DNA of 13,725 nucleotides from assembly GCA_910580075.1 (NCBI GenBank), contig CAJTVR010000108.1, positions 1 through 13,725 of the forward strand, read 5' to 3'. The notes beneath the pieces are model-generated. The model made no database searches and was not told where the DNA came from. It saw nothing but the letters and a program-made list of their open reading frames with translations. Position numbers and translations under genes: made by a program. Numbering within the stretch: the stretch's first letter is position 1; each line of letters begins with the position of its first letter. Shown piece by piece: positions 6,216 through 13,725 of this stretch. Source of the DNA: an uncultured Eubacterium sp. GTDB taxonomy: Bacteria; Bacillota; Clostridia; Lachnospirales; Lachnospiraceae.

Positions 6216-7688
6216 ATGATAAAAAAATTACAGAAGATCCCGGTCAGCACTGCCAGCTATCCGTTTGCAAGTGCAGCCCGTTATCTGGATTTGGAAGCAT
6301 ACGGATACATAGAAACAGAATATTATATGGAAGGATCGGCAAATATCTATCAGAGTGACGGTACGCAGGGCAGTGTGAAAGTCAGGGACGCAGATGTGCC
6401 ATACATGAACCGTCTGATCGTGCGCATGCCTGAAGACCCGGCCAGGGCAAGCGGGAATATAGTAGTAGAAATCATCAACCCGACATCGTTTATGGAAATA
6501 GAACGCATGTGGATTTTAAGTTATCAGAAACTGATGAGGGACGGTGATATTTACGTTGGTATTACCAGCAAGCCGAATACCATAGCAAAGCTCAAAGAGT
6601 TCAACGAAGAACGGTACGGCTGCCTGTCCTGGAAAAATCCGCGTATGGATGAGCCGTTTCCGTTTACAGAAGAACAAATCCGGGAAAAAGGAATTCTGCC
6701 GGATATAGATATTCACTATGAACCTGGACTTTTCTGGGATATGCTGACCGATTTGGCGTGGCTGCTCCGCAGTGATGATACAATGAATCCGCTGCATTGG
6801 ATCAAAGACCGTTTTTTGTATCTGACCGGGTGGTCGCAGTCGGCATGTTATTTATTCCGCTATGTGAACAGTTTTGCATACCGCTCAGAAGTAAAACGTG
6901 ACGGGCAGGTATTTGACGGATACTTAGCAGGAGGCGGTGTGAGAAATCTGATTATTCCGGTTAATCAGTATGAGGCGCTGATGGATTATAATTTCCGTCT
7001 CAAACGGGTAGAATATACTGCCCAGCCGTTTATATCGGTACAGACAGAAAGTGAAAACAGTGCATTTGATGCTTTCCGCACGAAACGCCCGGACAGTGAT
7101 TATCCGTATTTTATGTACCGTGAATACGAAGTGACAGGGGCAAGCCATGATACGGTGTTTAGTTATGTGAATTATTACCAGCAGGATGAAGATTTAAAAA
7201 GAATCGGAATGCTGCCTTCGTATGCAGGAAAACATAACAATGGAAATGATTACCCGTCCCAGATCTTATTTGCGGGCGCTTTTCGAAATTTATTCCGATG
7301 GGTCAGGGAAGGAAGCGGGCCGCAAAGCTGTGAGAGAATACCTGTGGATGAATATGGATGCAACCGTAAAGATGCATTTGGCAATACAAAAGGAGGACTG
7401 CGCACCTGCCTTTTGAACTATCCGACCGGGCGGTATTATTCTTCCAGTACGATTGAACCGGGACAGAGTTTTGTGGACCCGTCGTCTGACAAAGATCCGC
7501 TGTTCGGCTGTCAGGAGGCTTTTTCCCAGGCCTTTTTAAAAGAGCTTTACGGCAGCCTGGAACATTATGAACGGCTATGCCGCGAAGATACGAAGGAGCA
7601 GATATCCAGGGGATTTATCTGTAAAGAAGACGGTGAAACGCTGGTACAGCTGGCAGTTTCACTGGCACAGGAAAGAGGTTTATCTTAA
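6216..7688 (+). CDS. Large alpha/beta-hydrolase domain protein (Abhydrolase_10-like), putative esterase
   Basis: 490-residue predicted cytoplasmic serine hydrolase. It resembles the Pfam family called alpha/beta hydrolase domain (Abhydrolase_10), whose members mostly lack a known substrate. The nucleophile is probably Ser207 in LTGWSQSACYLFRY (G-x-S-x-S). The acid may be Glu278 or Glu280 (VQTESENS), and the histidine is likely His311 (VTGASHDTVF). No signal peptide is seen. AAGGAG at 6202-6207, 8 nt before the ATG, sets the start. It heads a block of four genes, the other three being glycosidases. Removal of an acyl or aromatic ester from an imported glycoside is a reasonable guess, but no substrate is shown by the sequence. 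Confidence 0.75.
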   Translation: MIKKLQKIPVSTASYPFASAARYLDLEAYGYIETEYYMEGSANIYQSDGTQGSVKVRDADVPYMNRLIVRMPEDPARASGNIVVEIINPTSFMEIERMWILSYQKLMRDGDIYVGITSKPNTIAKLKEFNEERYGCLSWKNPRMDEPFPFTEEQIREKGILPDIDIHYEPGLFWDMLTDLAWLLRSDDTMNPLHWIKDRFLYLTGWSQSACYLFRYVNSFAYRSEVKRDGQVFDGYLAGGGVRNLIIPVNQYEALMDYNFRLKRVEYTAQPFISVQTESENSAFDAFRTKRPDSDYPYFMYREYEVTGASHDTVFSYVNYYQQDEDLKRIGMLPSYAGKHNNGNDYPSQILFAGAFRNLFRWVREGSGPQSCERIPVDEYGCNRKDAFGNTKGGLRTCLLNYPTGRYYSSSTIEPGQSFVDPSSDKDPLFGCQEAFSQAFLKELYGSLEHYERLCREDTKEQISRGFICKEDGETLVQLAVSLAQERGLS

Positions 7689-7728
7689 CAGGGCAGGTTT
7701 ATCCGGAAAAGAAGGGGGAACGGTTATC

Positions 7729-9318
7729 ATGAAGCGTGTACAGTTAAACAGAGTAATCTGCCTGGAATTTGAAAGTGAAAAAAAATATGAAAATCCATTT
7801 CAGGACTGTGTGATTACAGCAGCTTTTCAAGGGCCGTCAGGCAGGACGGTAATACGTGAGGCATACTGGGATGGCGGTGCAAAATACTGCATTTCTTTTG
7901 CACCAGTCGAAACAGGCGTATGGAATTATAAATTAAGCGCTCCAAAAGACAGCGGACTGCATGGCATTAAGGGGCAGATTGAATGTATTCCGTATACTGG
8001 CAGTCTGGATATTTATAAACATGGTTTTATAAAAGTCAGCAGCGACGGCCGCTATTTTACATATGCAGACAATACGCCGTTTTTCTGGCTGGGCGATACG
8101 CACTGGGAGTTTTCTTATCGGGAAAGGTGGGATGAATCGAATCATCCGCAGATGTCCAGCATGTTTAAAGGAATGATTGATAAACGGGTAAAACAGGGCT
8201 ATACAGTGTATCAGACGAATTTACGCAGCGATGCATGCATGGGCGGAGCGAAATATTACTGGGATGATGCCGGGCTTCCTAACGTGGAATTTTACCAGAA
8301 AGAACTGGACCGCAGGATGTACTATCTGGCGGACCAGGGCATGGTGAATGCACTCGGGTTTGCGTGGTTTATGTCTATTGAAAACAGCTTAGAGAAATAT
8401 AAAAATCTGGCCCGCTACATCATAGCCCGTTATGGAGCGCTGCCGGTAGTGTGGACGATTGCCGGAGAAACGGGCGGATATGACAAAGCAAAACAGGATT
8501 TTTATGTGGACGAATGGAGAAAAGTGGCGCTGACGGTACATGAGGCAGACAGCTATCATCATCCGCTGACGGTGCATTATACGAATGAGCGTCCGTTTGC
8601 GTCATACTATCAGGATGAAGCATGGATGGATTTTACCTTAAATCAGGCAGGACACGGAGATTATGTCATAAGCGCTGACGATTACAGGGACTTTCTGCAA
8701 AAACACGGCGGCAGGCCTTTTGTGGAAGGAGAGGCTTTTTACGAATACTGTTCGACACTGGAAGAAAACGGCACCCGTTTATGTACCGATGCAATGGTCA
8801 GACGGGCAGCCTATCTGTCCATACAGGCAGGCGGCTGCGGTTACACATACGGGGCGCAGGGAATCTGGGATGTTGTCTGGGAAAAGGGACAGGATAACCC
8901 GATGTCATTATTTAACCGTTTCGACGTGACATGGGCAGAAGCCATTGACGCTCCGGGCGGGGAGCAGATGGGATATATGCGCAGATTTTATGAACAGCTT
9001 GACTTCCACGAACTGTATCCTTTTCAGCCGGGACAGGAGGAAAACGGAAATCCTTTCGGGAAAAAGCTGCCGCTGATTACAGTGACAAAAGACAGAAAAC
9101 GGTGGGTATTTTATTATCCGCAGGCATCGCGCAAGAGTACAGACATCAAAGGATTCCGTTCCGGCCTGTATACGATGCAGTGGTTTAATCCGCGCACCGG
9201 AGAATATGAACCGGACATCTGTACGTTTGAAGTATCCGGCGATACATGGACTATACCGATGAAGCCGGATATGGAAGACTGGTGTCTGGTTGTAAAAGCA
9301 AAAGAACAGGGAGGGTGA
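7729..9318 (+). CDS. DUF5060/DUF4038 glycosidase, apiosidase-like (GH140-type)
   Basis: 529-residue predicted cytoplasmic glycosidase. Residues 1 to about 85 form a DUF5060-type beta-sandwich (EFESEKKYENPFQDCVI.., FAPVETGVWNYKLS). A DUF4038 TIM barrel follows (about 100-430), with GDTHW at 122-126, VVWTIAGETGG (Glu247) and RPFVEGEAFYEY (Glu333/Glu335) as likely active-site strands. A C-terminal sandwich (about 445-529) resembles the so-called collagenase-type putative binding domain. The best-known relatives are GH140 apiosidases acting on pectin RG-II, but DUF4038 proteins are diverse and this assignment to apiose is only by analogy. The ATG at 7729 follows GAAGGGGGAA; the longer frame from 7567 overlaps the hydrolase gene. 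Only 4 nt separate its stop from the GH1 start, so they are clearly co-transcribed. Confidence 0.75.
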   Translation: MKRVQLNRVICLEFESEKKYENPFQDCVITAAFQGPSGRTVIREAYWDGGAKYCISFAPVETGVWNYKLSAPKDSGLHGIKGQIECIPYTGSLDIYKHGFIKVSSDGRYFTYADNTPFFWLGDTHWEFSYRERWDESNHPQMSSMFKGMIDKRVKQGYTVYQTNLRSDACMGGAKYYWDDAGLPNVEFYQKELDRRMYYLADQGMVNALGFAWFMSIENSLEKYKNLARYIIARYGALPVVWTIAGETGGYDKAKQDFYVDEWRKVALTVHEADSYHHPLTVHYTNERPFASYYQDEAWMDFTLNQAGHGDYVISADDYRDFLQKHGGRPFVEGEAFYEYCSTLEENGTRLCTDAMVRRAAYLSIQAGGCGYTYGAQGIWDVVWEKGQDNPMSLFNRFDVTWAEAIDAPGGEQMGYMRRFYEQLDFHELYPFQPGQEENGNPFGKKLPLITVTKDRKRWVFYYPQASRKSTDIKGFRSGLYTMQWFNPRTGEYEPDICTFEVSGDTWTIPMKPDMEDWCLVVKAKEQGG

Positions 9319-9322
9319 GACG

Positions 9323-10762
9323 ATGAGTTTTCCAAAAAATTTTTTATGGGGCGGCGCAACTGCTGCAAACCAGTGTGAAGGAGCATATAAGGAAGGCGGC
9401 AGAGGACTTGCGAATGTAGACGTGACGCCGCATGGTGAACAGAGGTTTCCGGTTATGCTTGGAAAAAGAAAGATGCTGCAGCTCGAAGAGGGGTATTATT
9501 ATCCGGCGCTGCAGGGAATTGATTTTTATCATCATTATAAAGAAGACATTGCATTATTTGCCGAAATGGGTTTCCGTACATTCCGTCTTTCCATTGCCTG
9601 GAGCAGAATATTTCCAAACGGGGACGATGCACAGCCAAATGAAGAAGGGCTGCAGTTTTATGAAAATGTTTTTAAAGAATGCAGAAAATACGGCATCGAG
9701 CCTCTGGTTACGATTACGCATTTTGACTGCCCGGTTCATTTAATCAAAGAATACGGCGGATGGAAAAATTATAAACTGGTGGAATTCTATAAAAGGCTGG
9801 TTACAGTTTTGTTTACGCGTTTTAAAGGACTGGTGCATTACTGGCTGACATTTAATGAAATCAATATAATTCTGCATCTTCCGTTTATGGGAGCCGGACT
9901 TGTATTTGAAGAGGGCGAGGATGAGCAGAAAGCGAAATATTTAAGCGCGCATCACGAGCTGGAAGCATCGGCCTGGGCTGTTAAGATAGCGCATGAAACA
10001 GACGCTGAAAACCGTGTGGGATGCATGATGGCTGCAGGGGATTATTATCCGTACTGCTGTATGCCGCAGGATATCTGGGAAGCGAAGATGCAGGACCGCG
10101 CCAATATGATGTTTATTGATGTACAGGCCAGGGGATATTATCCGAATTATGCAAAAAAAATGTTTGAGCGCATGGGGCTCCGGCTGCCGTTATCCAAAGA
10201 AGATGAACGGGTAATGAGAGAACATACCGTAGATTTTATCGGATTTTCATATTACTCAACCCGCTGCATCACTACGCGGGATGATGTGGCACAGACGGAA
10301 GGCAACGCGTTTAAGGGCACAAAGAATCCGTACTTAAAAGCCAGCGAGTGGGGCTGGCAGATTGACCCGCTCGGCCTTCGCACGACCATGAATACGCTGT
10401 ATGACCGCTATCAGAAACCGCTGTTTATTGTAGAGAACGGATTAGGTGCCAAAGATGAGCTGATACCGGATGGAAACGGTTCTTTTACGGTTGACGATGA
10501 CTACCGGATTGCCTATTTAAGGGAGCATATCAAAGCCATGAAAGCGGCCGTGGAAGAAGACGGTGTGGAATTATGGGGCTATACGCCGTGGGGCTGCATC
10601 GACCTGGTAAGCGCTTCCACCGGAGAAATGAGCAAGCGGTACGGGTTTATTTATACAGACCTTGACGACGCCGGAAAAGGAACATTTGCGCGCTATAAGA
10701 AAAAATCATTTGCATGGTATCAAAAGGTAATAGCTTCAAACGGCGAAGATCTGGAAGATTAA
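9323..10762 (+). CDS. GH1 6-phospho-beta-glucosidase
   Basis: 479-residue cytoplasmic retaining glycosidase of family GH1, the usual length for BglA-type enzymes. The N-terminal signature FLWGGATAANQCEGA is present. Acid/base Glu179 lies in WLTFNEINI and nucleophile Glu371 in LFIVENGLGA. The loop LVSASTGEMSKRYGF carries Ser430, Lys438 and Tyr440, the residues that hold the 6-phosphate in phospho-glycosidases. This points to a PTS product rather than a plain beta-glucoside. It is preceded by GGAGGGT, 4 nt after the DUF4038 gene. With EIIA and EIIBC it completes a phosphorylate-then-split route, releasing glucose-6-phosphate (or galactose-6-phosphate) and the aglycone or second sugar. Confidence 0.93.
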   Translation: MSFPKNFLWGGATAANQCEGAYKEGGRGLANVDVTPHGEQRFPVMLGKRKMLQLEEGYYYPALQGIDFYHHYKEDIALFAEMGFRTFRLSIAWSRIFPNGDDAQPNEEGLQFYENVFKECRKYGIEPLVTITHFDCPVHLIKEYGGWKNYKLVEFYKRLVTVLFTRFKGLVHYWLTFNEINIILHLPFMGAGLVFEEGEDEQKAKYLSAHHELEASAWAVKIAHETDAENRVGCMMAAGDYYPYCCMPQDIWEAKMQDRANMMFIDVQARGYYPNYAKKMFERMGLRLPLSKEDERVMREHTVDFIGFSYYSTRCITTRDDVAQTEGNAFKGTKNPYLKASEWGWQIDPLGLRTTMNTLYDRYQKPLFIVENGLGAKDELIPDGNGSFTVDDDYRIAYLREHIKAMKAAVEEDGVELWGYTPWGCIDLVSASTGEMSKRYGFIYTDLDDAGKGTFARYKKKSFAWYQKVIASNGEDLED

Positions 10763-10797
10763 ATTGTTGTTATGCTGAAATCATTTTATGTTACCAG

Positions 10798-10816
10798 CCC
10801 TTTAGACACTGAAGGG
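10798..10816 (+). repeat. Short hairpin between GH1 and the GH106-like gene
   Basis: CCCTT (10798-10802) pairs with AAGGG (10812-10816) around a 9-nt loop. The 3' arm is also part of the ribosome-site-like AAGGGAGGAG, so folding could mask it. A TTTTT run at 10823-10827 follows too late to make a normal terminator. Confidence 0.35.
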
Positions 10817-10825
10817 AGGAGATTT

Positions 10826-10876
10826 TTGCTCTGGATAAGCCGGATGCTTGAACGGGAAAAGAAGGAGGATACATGA
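10826..10876 (+). CDS. Possible 16-codon upstream ORF coupled to the GH106-like gene
   Basis: A TTG at 10826 opens a frame of 16 codons (MLWISRMLEREKKEDT) that ends with TGA at 10874-10876, overlapping the next ATG as ATGA. AAGGGAGGAG lies 5 nt upstream of the TTG. An internal ATG at 10844 is an alternative start. The layout would allow translational coupling, but the peptide is too short to test by sequence and may be chance. Confidence 0.25.
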   Translation: MLWISRMLEREKKEDT

Positions 10877-13647
10877 AACGTTTAACAGATGTCCTGAAAG
10901 GACGGGAACACAGTTCTGTTACGCCGTTTTTCTGGCAGCATGGAGAAACGAAAGAGCTTTTATCGGAATATATGGACAAAATTCATGCCAGCGGCTGCGG
11001 CGGTGTCTGTGTGGAAGCACGCCCGCACCCGGATTTTGTGAAAGAAAAATGGTGGGAAGATGTCGGGCATATTATGAAAGAGGCTAAGAAAAAGCAGATG
11101 GAAGTCTGGATTTTAGACGATGCCCATTTTCCGACCGGGTATGCCAACGGGCTGGCAGCCAGGGAGTATCCGCAGTACCTGAAAAAATATTTAGACTGCA
11201 GACGGTTTGATGTAACCGGGCCGCTGCGGTATGCCAGAATGAACCTGCATTTTCTAAAAGGAAGGCCTTATGATAAACAGGACAGGAAAAACGATGCGGT
11301 GATCGGAATTTATGCAGCCAGGCGGGCAGATGAAAACGCATCTGGCAGACATCCTGTGACAGATGCTGTCAAAGACCCGGTGATCCCGCAGACGCTGACG
11401 GATCTTACAGCATGCTGCAGGGACGGCATTTTGTACTGGGACATACCGCAGGGATGCTGGAGTATTTTTGTCGTATTTGAAACCCGTGAAGGCGGGGAAG
11501 AGAGTACAAAAGATTACCTGAACCCTCTGCAGAAAGAGGCGGCGCAGATACTGATTCAGGCGGTGTACGAACCGCATTACGAACATTTTAAAGAAGACTT
11601 TGGCACAACGGTTACGGCATTTTTTTCAGACGAACCGAGGTTTGGAAATGCAAAAGGAACTGACAAGGGCATTGGAAAAGCAGAAATGGTACTGCCGTGG
11701 TATACTGGAATGGAGGCGGCGCTGCCGTTTGAAAAGGAGCTGCTGCCGTTTCTGTTTGCAGATTCTTCAGATGATACAATGCTGGCGGTGCGTTATGCAT
11801 ATATGGATACGGTTACAAAGCTGTATTCGCAGAACTTTACCCAGGTACTTGGCAGCTGGTGCAGGGAGCATGGTGTAAAATACGCAGGGCATCAGATCGA
11901 AGACAACGGAGCACATGCGCGCCTTGGATATGGGGCCGGGCATTTGTTCCGCGCACAGAAAGGGCAGTCATTTTCCGGGATTGATGTCATAGCAGATCAG
12001 ATTGCGCCCGGATACGGCTATCACCACGATGCTTTCGCAACAGGCGGAAATGACGGTGTATTTTATCATCACGCACTTGCTCATCTGGGAGCGTCCATCG
12101 CACAAACCGATGCTGAAAAACAGGGAATAGCCATGTGTGAAGCCTTTGGCGCTTACGGGTGGAAGGAAGGGCTTAAGTGGATGAAATGGATTACGGATCA
12201 TCTGCTTGCCAGGGGTATCAACTATTTTGTACCCCATGCATTCAATCCGAAAGAATACCCGGACTGGGACTGTGCACCTCATTTTTATGCAAGAGGACAT
12301 AACCCGCAGTTTCGCTATTTTTCTGTGCTGATCACATATATGCAGAGAATGTGCCATTTACTGCAGGGCGGCAGGCATGAGGCATCTGCTGCAGTGCTGT
12401 ATCCGGCGGAAGGGGAATGGGCCAAAGGAGCACAGCCTGTGGAACTGGTGTTAAGGGAGCTGGACAGAAACCAGACTGGAATGACGGTTATATCACTGGA
12501 TGATCTGGACCCTGTCAGGGAGGAAGACAGGGACAGCTGTCAGGAAAACAAGGAATACAGAGGATGCCGGGAGGAGGCAGAGGAACCGGCATTTTTTGTA
12601 AATAAGCACAGATATGAGTGTCTGATTGTTCCGGCGATGCCGGTTATCCCGCAGCAGATGGCAGAAAAACTCCTTGCGCTGTGCAGTCTTCAGGTTCCGG
12701 TTATTTTTATAGATGAGTACCCTTCGAAGATTGCCGCAGTCAGTGCTGAAAAAGAACTTTTGAAGGAGCTTTTGGAAAGACTGAAGCAGGAAGCGCAGTG
12801 TGTGCCGTTAAAAGAAATAGCCGGCAGATGTGAAAAGCACAGGCCGGTCAGGACTTTGGAATACCAAAAAGACCTGACCTGTTATTCTTACAGGCATCCG
12901 GACGGCAGGATGATCATGCTGTTTAATGAACATCCTGCACAGGCGCTGGCCACAGAGATATCGATTTTTGGAAACCAGATTCCGGTATCTTATGATGCAT
13001 TTGCAAACCAGCTGCGATTCGTTCCGGTAAGGTATGAAAACGGAAGCATGCATATTCCGCTATCCCTGCAGCCGTATGAATCTCTGGTGCTTGTGTTAAA
13101 AGATAACTGGGACGGATACCAGGTTCAAAAGGCGTGGGAGGGCATTGTGAAAAAGCGGGCATCGTTAGAAACAGAGGAAGGCTGGAAACTTTCTTTTGCA
13201 GATGCACAAAGCTATACCGCATACCCGGATGCTTCGGGCTTTACGTTTCTTGGATACAGAAGCGGAAAAATTCCGTTATCAGCAGATCCGGAATTTGCAA
13301 ACCGGACTGGCACGCTGCGCTATGAAACAGTATTTGAATGGATGAAAGGCAAACACAGCAGGGTTTATCTGAATCTCGGGGAAGTTTATGAAACAGCAGA
13401 AGTATTCCTGAACGGAAAAAGCGCAGGGGTATGTATCTGTCCGCCTTACCGGATAGAAATTACAAAGCTGCTTAGAGACGGGACAAATGAACTCGCAGCT
13501 GAGGTAACGAACACGCTGGGGAATGAAAACCAGGACTTTTTTTCTCAGTATACACCGATGGAGCCGTTTGGGCTGTGCGGGGATGTGATGATTGAAGAAG
13601 AGGATGAGGAAGCGGGCAATCAGGGCGGTACAACTGAGTTCGAGTAA
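10873..13647 (+). CDS. GH106-like large glycoside hydrolase with C-terminal GH2-type sandwich
   Basis: 924-residue predicted cytoplasmic protein of a glycosyl-hydrolase group related to the GH106 alpha-L-rhamnosidases. The N-terminal TIM-barrel half carries PFFWQHGE, VCVEARPHPDF, WILDDAHFPTGYANG (80-93) and FFSDEP (Asp253/Glu254). HQIEDNG (Glu343) and CEAFGAYGW (Glu423) fit the positions of acidic active-site residues in GH106-type enzymes. About residues 815-905 form a GH2-like galactose-binding sandwich (VYLNLGEVYETAEVFLNGK). A charged stretch at about 545-570 and an acidic tail (EEEDEEAGNQGG) look poorly conserved. AAGGAGG 4 nt before the ATG fixes the start. I recognise the group but not its substrate; an alpha-linked deoxysugar is one guess. 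It is the last gene before a possible insertion-sequence end. Confidence 0.7.
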   Translation: MKRLTDVLKGREHSSVTPFFWQHGETKELLSEYMDKIHASGCGGVCVEARPHPDFVKEKWWEDVGHIMKEAKKKQMEVWILDDAHFPTGYANGLAAREYPQYLKKYLDCRRFDVTGPLRYARMNLHFLKGRPYDKQDRKNDAVIGIYAARRADENASGRHPVTDAVKDPVIPQTLTDLTACCRDGILYWDIPQGCWSIFVVFETREGGEESTKDYLNPLQKEAAQILIQAVYEPHYEHFKEDFGTTVTAFFSDEPRFGNAKGTDKGIGKAEMVLPWYTGMEAALPFEKELLPFLFADSSDDTMLAVRYAYMDTVTKLYSQNFTQVLGSWCREHGVKYAGHQIEDNGAHARLGYGAGHLFRAQKGQSFSGIDVIADQIAPGYGYHHDAFATGGNDGVFYHHALAHLGASIAQTDAEKQGIAMCEAFGAYGWKEGLKWMKWITDHLLARGINYFVPHAFNPKEYPDWDCAPHFYARGHNPQFRYFSVLITYMQRMCHLLQGGRHEASAAVLYPAEGEWAKGAQPVELVLRELDRNQTGMTVISLDDLDPVREEDRDSCQENKEYRGCREEAEEPAFFVNKHRYECLIVPAMPVIPQQMAEKLLALCSLQVPVIFIDEYPSKIAAVSAEKELLKELLERLKQEAQCVPLKEIAGRCEKHRPVRTLEYQKDLTCYSYRHPDGRMIMLFNEHPAQALATEISIFGNQIPVSYDAFANQLRFVPVRYENGSMHIPLSLQPYESLVLVLKDNWDGYQVQKAWEGIVKKRASLETEEGWKLSFADAQSYTAYPDASGFTFLGYRSGKIPLSADPEFANRTGTLRYETVFEWMKGKHSRVYLNLGEVYETAEVFLNGKSAGVCICPPYRIEITKLLRDGTNELAAEVTNTLGNENQDFFSQYTPMEPFGLCGDVMIEEEDEEAGNQGGTTEFE

Positions 13648-13678
13648 CGGATAGAATCCCGGAAATGCTGATAAATGG

Positions 13679-13725
13679 TGTGCTACCCGTCAAGTAGACA
13701 ATCTAAAAAAATAAAAATTTTTTCT
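13679..13725. mobile_element. Possible end of an IS3-type insertion sequence (cut by the window)
   Basis: TGTGCTACCCGTCAAGTAGA starts at 13679 and is followed by CAATCT and a very AT-rich run. The pattern TG..CT.ACCC..AAGT.GACA resembles terminal inverted repeats of IS3-family elements (IS150 type). No transposase and no second end are in view, so this rests on the short terminal pattern only. Confidence 0.3.

Noticed and set aside
7567..7728. N-terminal extension of the DUF4038 protein from 7567
   Set aside because: It overlaps the 3' end of the hydrolase gene in another frame and has no family-like sequence. A ribosome site sits before 7729.
11968..12357. 129-codon minus-strand frame inside the GH106-like gene
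   Set aside because: It is antisense to conserved catalytic motifs, has no family resemblance and no ribosome site; a shadow of the plus-strand gene.

Overview
The window is a carbohydrate-use locus from a low-to-mid GC Gram-positive bacterium. Strong AAGGAGG-type ribosome sites, a PTS permease with a BglG/LicT-type antiterminator, and the style of the glycosidases all suggest a Clostridia member, probably a gut Lachnospiraceae. That assignment rests on protein style and was not searched. No rRNA, tRNA, CRISPR or complete mobile element is seen.

Layout. One gene on the minus strand (82-1212) encodes a ROK-family repressor. It is divergent from a long plus-strand cluster: PTS EIIA (1594-2052), a GH43-type glycosidase (2052-3533), a BglG/LicT-type antiterminator (3692-4519), PTS EIIBC (4690-6111), a large alpha/beta-hydrolase (6216-7688), a DUF5060/DUF4038 apiosidase-like glycosidase (7729-9318), a GH1 6-phospho-beta-glucosidase (9323-10762) and a 924-residue GH106-like glycosidase (10873-13647). 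The last 80 bases carry an AT-rich stretch that may be the end of an IS3-type insertion sequence.

How it may work (inference). EIIA and EIIBC import and phosphorylate a beta-glucoside-type sugar. The GH1 enzyme has the Ser/Lys/Tyr phosphate-binding loop of 6-phospho-glycosidases and would split the phosphorylated product. The GH43, apiosidase-like and GH106-like enzymes and the hydrolase lack visible signal peptides. They could remove pentose, deoxysugar or ester decorations inside the cell. A decorated plant glycoside is therefore a plausible substrate.

Regulation. The EIIA promoter (TTGACA, 17 bp, TATCAT at 1420-1448) is followed by a leader of about 140 nt. This leader contains a long terminator hairpin (1480-1562) and a competing RAT-like hairpin (1473-1499), the layout expected for control by the BglG-type protein encoded in the same cluster. 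The ROK protein probably acts on the same intergenic region. Two further hairpin terminators (4535-4594 and 6132-6179) divide the cluster into three blocks. A G10 tract lies just upstream of the antiterminator start.
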